A stretch of 64,000 nucleotides of DNA. Source: an uncultured Christensenella sp. (GTDB lineage: Bacteria; Bacillota; Clostridia; Christensenellales; Pumilibacteraceae). The notes below the pieces were generated by a model. That model searched no databases and was not told the origin of the DNA. It saw only the letters and a list, made by a program, of their open reading frames with translations. The translations under genes and the position numbers were made by a program. The stretch spans positions 92,240-156,239 of the forward strand of contig CAJTLV010000004.1 in assembly GCA_910577435.1 (NCBI GenBank), read 5' to 3'. Every line of letters begins with the position of its first letter. Position 1 is the stretch's first letter. Shown piece after piece: positions 31,171-40,237 of the stretch.

Positions 31171-31847
31171 AAGAAACCAAAATAGACTGGTGTGATTGCA
31201 CAGTTAACCCGGTAGTAGGATGCGAGAACGGTTGCGCGTATTGCTATGCGGAAAAGCTCAACAAACGCTTTAAGTTTGTAAACGACTGGAAGCATCCACA
31301 GTTCTTTGCGGATAGATTGCGACAGTTCTACGAGAAAACGCCGAGAAGTATTTTCATCGACAGTATGAGCGACATCGGAACGTGGCAGGACGAGTGGTTG
31401 CATAGAGTCCTCTCCGCGATAAACGAAAATCCGCAGCACTGGTATTTGGCATTAACCAAAACCAACGTCAATGCACTCGTTAACAGGCTTATGAAATTCC
31501 AGCTTTCATCAAACGAACCGCTGCGGCTGTTCATCGGAAAATCGGTTACAACTCAAAGTCAGGTAAATGCTCTTGTGGAGAATAAGGAAATAACCGACTT
31601 TTTGAGCGTAGAGCCTATCCTCGAACATCTCGATATGAGCGACGCTATTGTTACCACGAGAACAGTAATTATAGGAGCAGAAACGGGAAACAGAAAGGGT
31701 AAGGTTATCCCGAAGAAAGAGTGGATAGACGACATAGTGATGCTTGCGGACTATTTCAAAATCAACGTATTTATGAAGGAAAGCCTGCGCGTAATTATGG
31801 GAGATAAGTTCAGGCAAGATAGCTTGCCGTGGGTGGTGCGAAAATGA
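31167..31847 (+). CDS. Phage Gp37/Gp68-family (DUF5131) protein
   Basis: A 226-residue protein with the family pattern TKIDWCDCTVNPVVGCENGC and the triple-cysteine motif C-x3-C-x2-C (CENGCAYCYAEKL) like a radical SAM iron-sulfur site, followed by FIDSMSDI and a C-terminal PWVVRK. The family is frequent in phages and its reaction is unknown. AGGAGG lies 7 bases before the ATG. It overlaps the next gene by four bases. Confidence 0.88.
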   Translation: MKETKIDWCDCTVNPVVGCENGCAYCYAEKLNKRFKFVNDWKHPQFFADRLRQFYEKTPRSIFIDSMSDIGTWQDEWLHRVLSAINENPQHWYLALTKTNVNALVNRLMKFQLSSNEPLRLFIGKSVTTQSQVNALVENKEITDFLSVEPILEHLDMSDAIVTTRTVIIGAETGNRKGKVIPKKEWIDDIVMLADYFKINVFMKESLRVIMGDKFRQDSLPWVVRK

Positions 31848-32041
31848 GCGGATTTGAACAGATAAAAGAAATGCTTGAGCTGGTTGGTATCAAGGCGGTA
31901 GTAGAGAGTATGACGAAACCAGTAACCGAAATGCTACGACTAAAACTTGAAGAAATCGGCATCGAGGCAGAAATCAAAATAGACCTTGAGGTTAAGTCAG
32001 TTAACCTCGACACATTCAGAAGTAAAGGAGGAAACAAGTGA
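31844..32041 (+). CDS. Small phage cargo protein, 65 residues
   Basis: Starts within the stop of the DUF5131-type gene. Helix-rich and acidic (GFEQIKEMLELVGIKAVVES). Overlaps the next GTG start. Function unknown. Confidence 0.58.
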   Translation: MSGFEQIKEMLELVGIKAVVESMTKPVTEMLRLKLEEIGIEAEIKIDLEVKSVNLDTFRSKGGNK

Positions 32042-32445
32042 GAAAGATAGAAACGCCGTTCGGCATCCTCTACATAGAAGAGGAAAACGACAGAGAAGAA
32101 ACTCATCGTATCAAAATCTACGACAGCGAGATGCGCTACTTTGATTATTACAGCCTCGATTATCTCGAAGAGGGTGTAACAATCGCGGAGTTCGTAGAAG
32201 AGCAAGTAAAATGGCTCGCCGGGCGCAAAAAGCTCGACGACCTACTTGAAGGACTCGGAATAGACAGCTATTCCACAAGCGAAGACTGGACCAACTTGCT
32301 CGAAGATATGTATCAGGGACGCGCAAAGCTGGTATACGGCAAATGGATAGACGAAACCGACGGAAGCGAAATTACGGAACAGGTAGTTATGGATAACGAG
32401 TGGGTAAACAAGATAGGAAATACCTACATCTTGGTATGCGAGTAA
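32038..32445 (+). CDS. Last phage cargo protein, 135 residues, unknown function
   Basis: GTG start at 32038 with AAGGAGG 9 bases upstream. An acidic soluble protein (YIEEENDREETHRIKIYD, then DDLLEGLGIDSYSTSEDW). No family is recognised. It is the last phage gene before the host. About 300 bases without a gene follow (32446-32748), holding a hairpin, a promoter and the probable right end of the element. Confidence 0.6.
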   Translation: MRKIETPFGILYIEEENDREETHRIKIYDSEMRYFDYYSLDYLEEGVTIAEFVEEQVKWLAGRKKLDDLLEGLGIDSYSTSEDWTNLLEDMYQGRAKLVYGKWIDETDGSEITEQVVMDNEWVNKIGNTYILVCE

Positions 32446-32581
32446 AAAAGGCTCAAATTCGCACCACAAGGCTTGCAAATTTCAGACACCTATTTATTCA
32501 AGCTCGGCAGTAAAGAAAGTCCTACAAGCCACAGGGCAGTAAAACGCTTGCAATTCGGTAACAAATCAATTATAATATAAA

Positions 32582-32607
32582 AGTCCCGTCCAAACGTGGG
32601 CGGGGCT
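32582..32607 (+). terminator. Probable terminator of the third cargo unit
   Basis: AGTCCCGTCC and GGGCGGGGCT pair over 10 bp with two G-T pairs around AAACGT. The T content behind it is only moderate (TATTATATAT), so it may be imperfect. Confidence 0.6.
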
Positions 32608-32710
32608 TATTATATATATGGTATATGACGTAAATCCTGCGTCCCGTAAGCATAGGAGACGCCTGTGCTTTCTTTTGAGCGCGCGTTGCGAAGTAGCGCT
32701 TAGTGCGGAC

Positions 32711-34561
<1,851 letters not shown>

Positions 34562-34565
34562 CGAT

Positions 34566-35057
34566 ATGCGAATTCTCGGAATAGATCCCGGTTATGCGAT
34601 AATCGGCTACGGAATAATAGAAAACGACAACGGCAAACTGCGCCCGTTGGATTACGGAGCGGTCGAAACTCCCGCCAAGCTTCCGACGGCGGAACGGCTG
34701 ATAATGATCGAAGAAAAGATCACGGAGATGATAACCGAAGTCGAGCCGGACGAGATCGCGCTCGAAGAGTTGTTTTTCAATACCAACATCACTACGGGAA
34801 TTAAGGTCGCGCAGGCGCGCGGAGTTATACTCCTTTCTTGTGCTAAGCGCTGCGACAGGCTGTTCGAGTATACGCCGCTCCAAATAAAATCGACGGTTAC
34901 GGGCAACGGAATGGCGACAAAACAGCAGATACAGTATATGGTCAAGTCGCTGTTGCGGCTCAAAGAAACGCCCAAGCCCGACGACGCCGCCGACGCGCTC
35001 GCCGCCGCAATATGCCACGCGTATACGGTGCGCGATGTAAAGCGCGGTCTTAAATGA
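34566..35057 (+). CDS. ruvC: Holliday junction endonuclease RuvC
   Basis: A 163-residue nuclease that cuts Holliday junctions. Acidic active-site residues are seen in ILGIDPGYAIIG (first Asp), IALEELFFNTN (Glu) and the C-terminal KPDDAADALAAAICH (two Asp). The KQQIQYMVKSLL helix is also typical. Full length. ruvA and ruvB are not in the window; ruvC sits between the metallopeptidase gene and asnA, which it overlaps. Confidence 0.96.
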   Translation: MRILGIDPGYAIIGYGIIENDNGKLRPLDYGAVETPAKLPTAERLIMIEEKITEMITEVEPDEIALEELFFNTNITTGIKVAQARGVILLSCAKRCDRLFEYTPLQIKSTVTGNGMATKQQIQYMVKSLLRLKETPKPDDAADALAAAICHAYTVRDVKRGLK

Positions 35058-35071
35058 CAGGAGACAGAACG

Positions 35072-36079
35072 ATGAACGGAATCGGAATTCCCGAAAATTA
35101 CAAATCGGCGCTCACACTGCGCGAAACACAGTACGCCATAAAATATATAAAGGATGTATTTCAGCAAACGCTCGCCTCGCACCTCGTGCTTGACCGCGTT
35201 ACCGCACCGCTCATAGTCAGGTCGGACAGCGGTATAAACGACGATCTCAACGGCGTCGAGCGCAAAGTCGAATTTTCGGTCGACGCGGCGGGGTGCAATG
35301 CCGAGATCGTGCAATCGCTCGCCAAGTGGAAGAGGACTGCGCTGTATCGGTACGGTTACGGCGTCGGCGAGGGGATATATACCGATATGAACGCCGTGCG
35401 CCGCGACGATCTGACCGACAACACTCATTCGATATTTGTCGATCAGTGGGATTGGGAAAGAGTAATCCGCAAGACCGACCGTAACATCGAATTCTTGAAA
35501 TCGACTGTCACGGAAATAGTAAAGGCAATAGCGTTTGCCAACCGCAAGGTTAGCATACGCTATCCCGCTCTGAATGTGCGTATCGCCAAGCAGCCGTATT
35601 TTATCACGTCGCAGGAACTTGAGGATATGTATCCGGACAAGTCTCCGAAAGAACGCGAAAGACTTGTTTGCAAGCAGTACGGCACGGTTTTTATTATAGG
35701 GATAGGCTGGCAGCTTCGTAGCGGAAAGCCGCACGACGGGCGAGCGCCCGACTATGACGACTGGAATCTGAACGGCGATCTTTTGGTTTGGCACGAGACT
35801 TTGAACGACGCGCTCGAAATTTCGTCAATGGGGATACGCGTGGACGCGCAATCGCTCGATAAACAGCTCGTCGCGTGCGACGCTGTCGACAGATATAAGT
35901 TTGCATATCACACGATGATAAAAAACGGAACGTTGCCTTATACGATAGGCGGCGGCATAGGACAGTCGAGACTGTGTATGCTTATGCTCGGCAAAGCGCA
36001 TATAGGCGAGGTTCAGGCTTCGGTGTGGAACGCCGATACGGTAGAATACTGCAAAAAGCACGGGATAGAGCTGTTATAG
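35072..36079 (+). CDS. asnA: Aspartate-ammonia ligase (asparagine synthetase A)
   Basis: A 335-residue class II synthetase-like enzyme that makes asparagine from aspartate and ammonia with ATP. Characteristic pieces: IVRSDSGINDDLNGVERKVEF, ALYRYGYGVGEGIYTDMNAVRRDD, FVDQWDWERVI and the C-terminal TIGGGIGQSRLCMLML. The ATG at 35072 is preferred over 35054 because AGGAG then lies 9 bases upstream and the length matches the family. No clear terminator follows before the convergent gene. Confidence 0.95.
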   Translation: MNGIGIPENYKSALTLRETQYAIKYIKDVFQQTLASHLVLDRVTAPLIVRSDSGINDDLNGVERKVEFSVDAAGCNAEIVQSLAKWKRTALYRYGYGVGEGIYTDMNAVRRDDLTDNTHSIFVDQWDWERVIRKTDRNIEFLKSTVTEIVKAIAFANRKVSIRYPALNVRIAKQPYFITSQELEDMYPDKSPKERERLVCKQYGTVFIIGIGWQLRSGKPHDGRAPDYDDWNLNGDLLVWHETLNDALEISSMGIRVDAQSLDKQLVACDAVDRYKFAYHTMIKNGTLPYTIGGGIGQSRLCMLMLGKAHIGEVQASVWNADTVEYCKKHGIELL

Positions 36080-36130
36080 ACCCGCCCCGATCTTAAACCG
36101 GACAGTGTAACCGCAAAAGCGCGTTTATGC

Positions 36131-37093
36131 TCATTCGATTATTCTGCGCGCGCTTATATAATAGCTCCATCGCGCGGAACTTATTTGCTCGATCTTTGCG
36201 TAGTCGGATGCGGTATGAAGTATGTAATTTTTACCGAGATACAGCGCGACGTGACCGATTCGTTCTATTCCCGTGTTGTGGTAGCGCGTAGAGTTTGTAA
36301 AGAACAGCAGGTCGCCGCGTTTTATTTCGGACCTGTTTATGGCCCTGCCTTGCATAGATTGCGTGCGCGACGTCATATCCAAAAGCGCGTTTGCGCCTTT
36401 ATAAAAAATGTATTGCATAAGCGACGAACAGTCGAATTCGGTAACGGTAAAGTTAGGATTGCGCGTACCGTTTCCGTAATGATACCGTGCCGCTCCGTAC
36501 ACGTATTCGGTGCCGAGAACTTTCAATCCATCTTCGATCACACGCTCGATGTCGTCGTTCGCGTCAGCCAATTCGAAAGAGATTATCGAAGTGTACGACG
36601 GATTCGCACTGACATAAGCGGTGCGGTTTAGATATGAGGTTTTATAAAAATTGCCGACTTTTTCCACGAGCTTGAGCAGTACGCCGCTTTCCGCCGCGCC
36701 AAGCGACGAGTATGACGTACTCGGTCCGGAGCGGATATTCAGTCCGTTGACTTTGGTGCATATGTAACTTACCGATTTAGTTGTCGGAACGTCGTCCGGC
36801 TTCGGCGCTGTCGTCGGGGAATCGCTTCCGGTATCGGATCCGGGTTCGTTGTTGTTTGAATTGCTGTCGCCGACTTCGCCCGATAACGGGGGCGAGACAG
36901 GCGTATCTGGTCGATCGTCGGGAACGCTCTGATCGACGTCGGGAGTATCACCGGGCATACTGCCTTCGGGATATTCTATTTCGGCATCAGGTTTGTCGTC
37001 GTAAATCTCGCTTTCGAGGTTACACGCGGCGAGCGGCATTGCCACCAGTGCGCAGGCGAGAATGCACGGAAGAAACTTTTTTTTGTGTTTCAT
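36131..37093 (-). CDS. NlpC/P60 cell-wall hydrolase lipoprotein with SH3 domain
   Basis: A 320-residue exported protein. The signal peptide ends in a lipobox (PLAAC), so the Cys at about 24 is lipid-modified. A disordered Pro/Asp/Ser-rich linker (30-105) follows, then an SH3b domain (NGLNIRSGPSTSYSSLG) and an NlpC/P60 domain with catalytic Cys (EFDCSSLMQY), His (IGHVALYLG) and a further His (YILHTASDY). It would cut peptidoglycan peptides at the membrane surface. It is transcribed alone from the promoter at 37129. Confidence 0.93.
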   Translation of the reverse strand: MKHKKKFLPCILACALVAMPLAACNLESEIYDDKPDAEIEYPEGSMPGDTPDVDQSVPDDRPDTPVSPPLSGEVGDSNSNNNEPGSDTGSDSPTTAPKPDDVPTTKSVSYICTKVNGLNIRSGPSTSYSSLGAAESGVLLKLVEKVGNFYKTSYLNRTAYVSANPSYTSIISFELADANDDIERVIEDGLKVLGTEYVYGAARYHYGNGTRNPNFTVTEFDCSSLMQYIFYKGANALLDMTSRTQSMQGRAINRSEIKRGDLLFFTNSTRYHNTGIERIGHVALYLGKNYILHTASDYAKIEQISSARWSYYISARRIIE

Positions 37094-37128
37094 TGGTTAG
37101 TACCCGTCCTTGTTTTGGTGTTGGGCAC

Positions 37129-37158
37129 AGTGTAGCACACGCAAAGAGAACGTGTCAA
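37129..37158 (-). promoter_or_regulatory. Promoter of the NlpC/P60 lipoprotein gene
   Basis: On the - strand TTGACA and TACACT with an 18-base spacer and TGC directly before the -10 (extended -10). About 35 bases before the ATG. Confidence 0.7.
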
Positions 37159-37329
37159 ATCCGAAAATCTTTGTTTTTGCCTTTCAAAAAAATTTTTTTC
37201 GGTACTTTGCGCTGTTTAGCCTTTATCGGTAACATAATTCGCAACATAATTCGAAAGCAATCGGACGTATAGTCGGTATAAAGTCGGGAACCGAAGTTGA
37301 CGTCATAGGTATCATTTTTCAACGATCGA

Positions 37330-37358
37330 TTGACTAAACCGTGTATATATGGTAAACT
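37330..37358 (+). promoter_or_regulatory. Promoter upstream of a candidate small RNA
   Basis: TTGACT, 17-base spacer, TAAACT on the + strand, in the non-coding stretch 37160-37505. There is no protein gene with a good start behind it before the tRNA on the other strand. Confidence 0.6.
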
Positions 37359-37360
37359 GA

Positions 37361-37470
37361 AAAAGCAATGCGTGATTGCATTGCTTTTGATGTTTGTAGG
37401 AACACTACGCTCGGAACTCAGTCCGCAGACGTATATAATAGAAGTGCTTTTGTGTGCAAAAGCATAGTGT
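37361..37470 (+). ncRNA. Candidate small non-coding RNA with two perfect hairpins
   Basis: Directly behind the promoter lies a perfect 11-bp hairpin (AAAAGCAATGC / GCATTGCTTTT, loop GTGATT, 37361-37388), then a second hairpin TGCTTTTG-TGTG-CAAAAGCA at 37445-37464. A 34-codon frame from 37368 has no ribosome site. No known RNA family is recognised; an attenuated leader is the alternative. The 3' end is not fixed. Confidence 0.4.
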
Positions 37471-37505
37471 GATCGACGGCGGCGCGGCGAGTTTTGCGCT
37501 CTATA

Positions 37506-37536
37506 CAAAAATTCCCACCCTTTCGGATGGGAATTT
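37506..37536 (-). terminator. Terminator of tRNA-Trp
   Basis: On the - strand a 12-bp stem (AAATTCCCATCC / GGGTGGGAATTT, one G-T pair) with a GAAA loop and a T-run, directly behind the tRNA 3' end. Confidence 0.88.
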
Positions 37537-37610
37537 GGCAGGGGCGACGCGACTCGAACACGCAACCGACGGTTTTGGAGACCGCAACTCTACCATTGAG
37601 CTACGCCCCT
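37536..37610 (-). tRNA. trnW: tRNA-Trp (anticodon CCA), CCA end encoded
   Basis: On the - strand the acceptor stem AGGGGCG/CGCCCCT, a D arm (GCTCAATGGTAGAGT), anticodon loop CTCCAAA with CCA as anticodon, and T arm (GTTCGAGTC) fold as a normal tRNA. Discriminator G is followed by an encoded CCA. It is a single-gene unit with its own promoter and terminator. Confidence 0.97.
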
Positions 37611-37627
37611 ATGCTCACAACTTTAAT

Positions 37628-37656
37628 ATATTATCATATGCGGTAAGTAAAGTCAA
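37628..37656 (-). promoter_or_regulatory. Promoter of tRNA-Trp
   Basis: On the - strand TTGACT, 17-base spacer, TAATAT, about 18 bases before the mature tRNA 5' end. It faces away from proC. Confidence 0.8.
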
Positions 37657-37673
37657 TAATTTTGGAGTGCTTT

Positions 37674-38483
37674 ATGAAGAAAAGAATAAAAATAGCATTT
37701 GTCGGTTGCGGCAATATGGCGCGAGCGATGATCGAAAGTATGACGAATCCCGTTTCGGCTGACGTTTTGCGGCGCAACGGAAAACTGTTCGAAATCACCG
37801 CGATCGACAAGGATGAGGCCGCGCTCCGAAAGGCGGACGGATATTGTTCCGTCACGCGCGACGGCGCGTCTGCCGTGCGCGATTGCGCGTATGTCGTAAT
37901 TGCGGTTAAGCCGCAGGATGCGGAAGCGGCTCTATCCGCGCTCGATCTGTCCGATAAGACCGTAATATCGATAATGGCAGGAGTATCTGTCGGCGTTCTC
38001 GAAGAGCTTACTGGTGCGAAGAAAATAGTGCGCGTAATGCCTAATCTTTGCGCGCGCGTCGGCGAGTCGTATAACGCGTACTGTGCGATCGGGATAGACG
38101 AAGAGGAAATGGAAACGGTCGTTGAGATACTCGGATCGTTCGGCGTTCCGCATATTGTCGACGAGCGTGAACTCGACGGGGTGACCGGACTAACTGGCAG
38201 TTCGCCCGCTTATATATTTATGACGATCAAGGCGTTGATCGACGAGGGGATAGCTCAGGGCTTCGACGCGGGTGCGGCTAAGGAAATGGCGGTTCAGGCG
38301 GTTATAGGCAGTGCGCTGACGGCAGAGCGAGAAAGCGACGTCGAAGGTCTCATCGCGTCGGTGTGCAGTAAGGGCGGTGCAACAGCGGCGGGCGTTAAAT
38401 TGCTCGAAGAGCGCGGTTTCTGCGACGCATTGCGCGCGGCTGTTCGCGCGTCGATAGAAAGATCTAAGGAGCTTATGCGGTGA
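37674..38483 (+). CDS. proC: Pyrroline-5-carboxylate reductase
   Basis: A 269-residue enzyme for the last step of proline synthesis. The N-terminal Rossmann motif is VGCGNMARAMIESM; VVIAVKPQD, VRVMPNLCARVGE and DGVTGLTGSSPAYIFMTIKAL are family signatures. The ATG at 37674 has GGAG about 7 bases upstream. Its end overlaps the rnhA start by four bases. Confidence 0.95.
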   Translation: MKKRIKIAFVGCGNMARAMIESMTNPVSADVLRRNGKLFEITAIDKDEAALRKADGYCSVTRDGASAVRDCAYVVIAVKPQDAEAALSALDLSDKTVISIMAGVSVGVLEELTGAKKIVRVMPNLCARVGESYNAYCAIGIDEEEMETVVEILGSFGVPHIVDERELDGVTGLTGSSPAYIFMTIKALIDEGIAQGFDAGAAKEMAVQAVIGSALTAERESDVEGLIASVCSKGGATAAGVKLLEERGFCDALRAAVRASIERSKELMR

Positions 38484-38914
38484 AGACGGTGGACATTTAT
38501 ACCGACGGCGCTTGCAGCGGAAATCCGGGCAAAGGCGGGTGGTGCGCCATTCTTATATTCGGCGACAGAGAAAAGGTTGTTTCGGGCGGAGAGGCGGAAA
38601 CGACTAACAACCGTATGGAAGTGTACGCCGCAATAGCCGGCTTGTCGGCGCTCAAAGAGCAGTGCAACGTTTCGCTTTATTCCGATTCGGCGTATCTCGT
38701 AAATGCGATAACCCAACATTGGTTGGACGGTTGGAAACGTCGCGGCTGGGTCAATGCCGAAAACAAGCCCGTTAAAAACCGCGATCTGTGGGAAAAACTG
38801 AGCGGACTCCTTGCCCTTCACAACGTCGAGTTCATAAAAGTAAAGGGCCACGCAGATAATGTTTACAACAACCGATGCGACAAAGCGGCGCGGGAAGAGA
38901 TAAAAAAATTATAG
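38480..38914 (+). CDS. rnhA: Ribonuclease HI
   Basis: A 144-residue enzyme that cuts RNA in RNA-DNA hybrids. The DEDD set is present: DIYTDGACSGNPG (Asp), NNRMEVYAAI (Glu), LYSDSAYLV (Asp) and the NRCDKAAR Asp; WKRRGWVNAENKPVKNRDLWE is also typical. Starts with GTG overlapping proC, with AAGGAG about 8 bases upstream. Confidence 0.96.
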   Translation: MKTVDIYTDGACSGNPGKGGWCAILIFGDREKVVSGGEAETTNNRMEVYAAIAGLSALKEQCNVSLYSDSAYLVNAITQHWLDGWKRRGWVNAENKPVKNRDLWEKLSGLLALHNVEFIKVKGHADNVYNNRCDKAAREEIKKL

Positions 38915-39012
38915 TGTACAGCGGAAAGTTCGGAACTCGGCGTATAATAAGAAACGAACGAAATCGTATATATCCGTGAATTACGTATTGCGAAATTACA
39001 TATATTATATGT

Positions 39013-39897
39013 GTGAAAGTGCAAACAAAATCGGCGCTCGCAAAGTGCGGAACAAGTGCGCTGTGCCTATTGACTATAGCTGTCGGGAGCGTGTTTTTGC
39101 ACGATCTCGATTCGGTCGTTTTCTATGTGTCCGTAGTTGCGCTTGCGGTAATAGCGGTGTCGTACTGCGCAATAGACGGCGACAAATACCCGCACGCATC
39201 GCGGACGGTGTTGGTCACGGCGGTAATCGCGTGCCTGTTTGTCGCGTTGTACATAGTGTATTTCGAAACGGGATTGAATGAAAAGTTCAACGACTTCGAC
39301 GCTATCAAGACGTTCATCTTGGACAGCGGATTCTGGGGGGTGGCGGTATTTATCGCACTGACGGTGTTTCAGGTAGTCGTACTGCCCGTACCCGCCGCAT
39401 TGACTATAGTGTTGGGTACGGCGATATACGGACCGACACTCAGCTTCATTCTGTCCACTGTCGGCACGATAATCGGTTCGCTAATCTCGTTTATGCTGGG
39501 AAAAGTGTTCGGGCGCAGACTGTGCGATTGGATGTTCGGTGCGGAAAAGACCGAAAAGTACGCGCGTTTGCTCAACGAGAAAGGCAGATTCCTGTTTATA
39601 ATAGTATTGCTGTTTCCTATGTTCCCCGACGATATGATGTGTATGATCGCCGGGATTACGACGATGACATACGGATATTTTACGCTCGTGTGTTTGCTTA
39701 CGCGCCCCGTTATGATCGGAATAACTGCGTATCTCGGAAGCGGAATGATCCCGTTCGAGGGCTGGGGGATACCCGTGTGGATAGCGATCGTATGCGCGCT
39801 GTTCGTGGCGCTGATAATGGCGTACTGCATAAAGTCGAGGATAGAAAGCAGGGGCGCGGGCAAACGCAAAGAACGTAAAAAACGAAGGAAATGGTAA
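39013..39897 (+). CDS. TVP38/DedA-like membrane protein (VTT domain)
   Basis: A 294-residue protein with six or seven membrane helices. The VTT/SNARE-associated core is seen in FQVVVLPVPAALTIVLGTAIYG and GTIIGSLISFMLGKVFGRRL, where the G-x-x-x-G/Arg pattern is typical. The family transports or flips phospholipids or undecaprenyl carriers. The C-terminus is very basic (GKRKERKKRRKW). The GTG start at 39013 is uncertain, with no strong ribosome site. Confidence 0.82.
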   Translation: MKVQTKSALAKCGTSALCLLTIAVGSVFLHDLDSVVFYVSVVALAVIAVSYCAIDGDKYPHASRTVLVTAVIACLFVALYIVYFETGLNEKFNDFDAIKTFILDSGFWGVAVFIALTVFQVVVLPVPAALTIVLGTAIYGPTLSFILSTVGTIIGSLISFMLGKVFGRRLCDWMFGAEKTEKYARLLNEKGRFLFIIVLLFPMFPDDMMCMIAGITTMTYGYFTLVCLLTRPVMIGITAYLGSGMIPFEGWGIPVWIAIVCALFVALIMAYCIKSRIESRGAGKRKERKKRRKW

Positions 39898-39936
39898 AAC
39901 CGTGCAACGTTATTGCGGTTCGGTGCGTTAAAAGAC

Positions 39937-39965
39937 TTGACAAACGTATTCGCAAGTGCTAAACT
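39937..39965 (+). promoter_or_regulatory. Promoter of the thrS leader
   Basis: TTGACA, 17-base spacer, TAAACT, about 270 bases before the thrS start, so the transcript has a long leader. Confidence 0.85.
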
Positions 39966-39971
39966 CGTATT

Positions 39972-40211
39972 CAAGTGAATATCTTTTTGTGCGGACAAGT
40001 AGCCGCGCGGGGCATTGCAGAGAGCAAGGGGTAGCTGTGAACCTTGTATGTCGGGCGCATAAGCGAAACCACCGTACTCGGAGTTTTATGTATCTCCGAA
40101 AAAGAACGGCTTGCCGTATGCAAGTAAACGAGGCGTATGCAAATTCGAGGCTTGCGCGAAGTAAGGTGGAACAACGGTCACTGCCGTCCTTATATTAAGG
40201 GCGGTTTTTTA
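39972..40211 (+). promoter_or_regulatory. T-box riboswitch with terminator, upstream of thrS
   Basis: The leader contains the T-box core AAGGTGGAACAACG at 40163-40176, which pairs in the antiterminator and binds the uncharged tRNA end. Behind it comes the terminator CCGTCCTTA/TAAGGGCGG with six T (40184-40210). Upstream, GCAGAGAGCAAGGGG...GCTGTGAACC is the stem I pattern. ACC at about 40068 (a Thr codon) is the likely specifier. Uncharged tRNA-Thr would switch thrS on. Confidence 0.9.
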
Positions 40212-40237
40212 TTTGTACACATTGGAGGATCACATAT

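Larger units (their letters stand above)
1..32450. mobile_element. Prophage, right-hand part (left end outside window)
   Basis: All genes from 1 to 32445 lie on the + strand, tightly packed and often overlapping by 1-4 bases. They run from a contractile-tail module through a diversity-generating retroelement and small membrane proteins to phage-type accessory genes. The first host housekeeping gene, tgt, starts at 32749. The right boundary is placed at about 32450-32640 from the change in gene content; no attachment core can be named because the left end is outside the window. No integrase, terminase or capsid gene is seen here. Confidence 0.88.

Noticed and set aside
37155..37565. 136-codon - strand frame across the tRNA-Trp end and the non-coding stretch
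   Set aside because: It runs through the terminator and into the tRNA and has no ribosome site.
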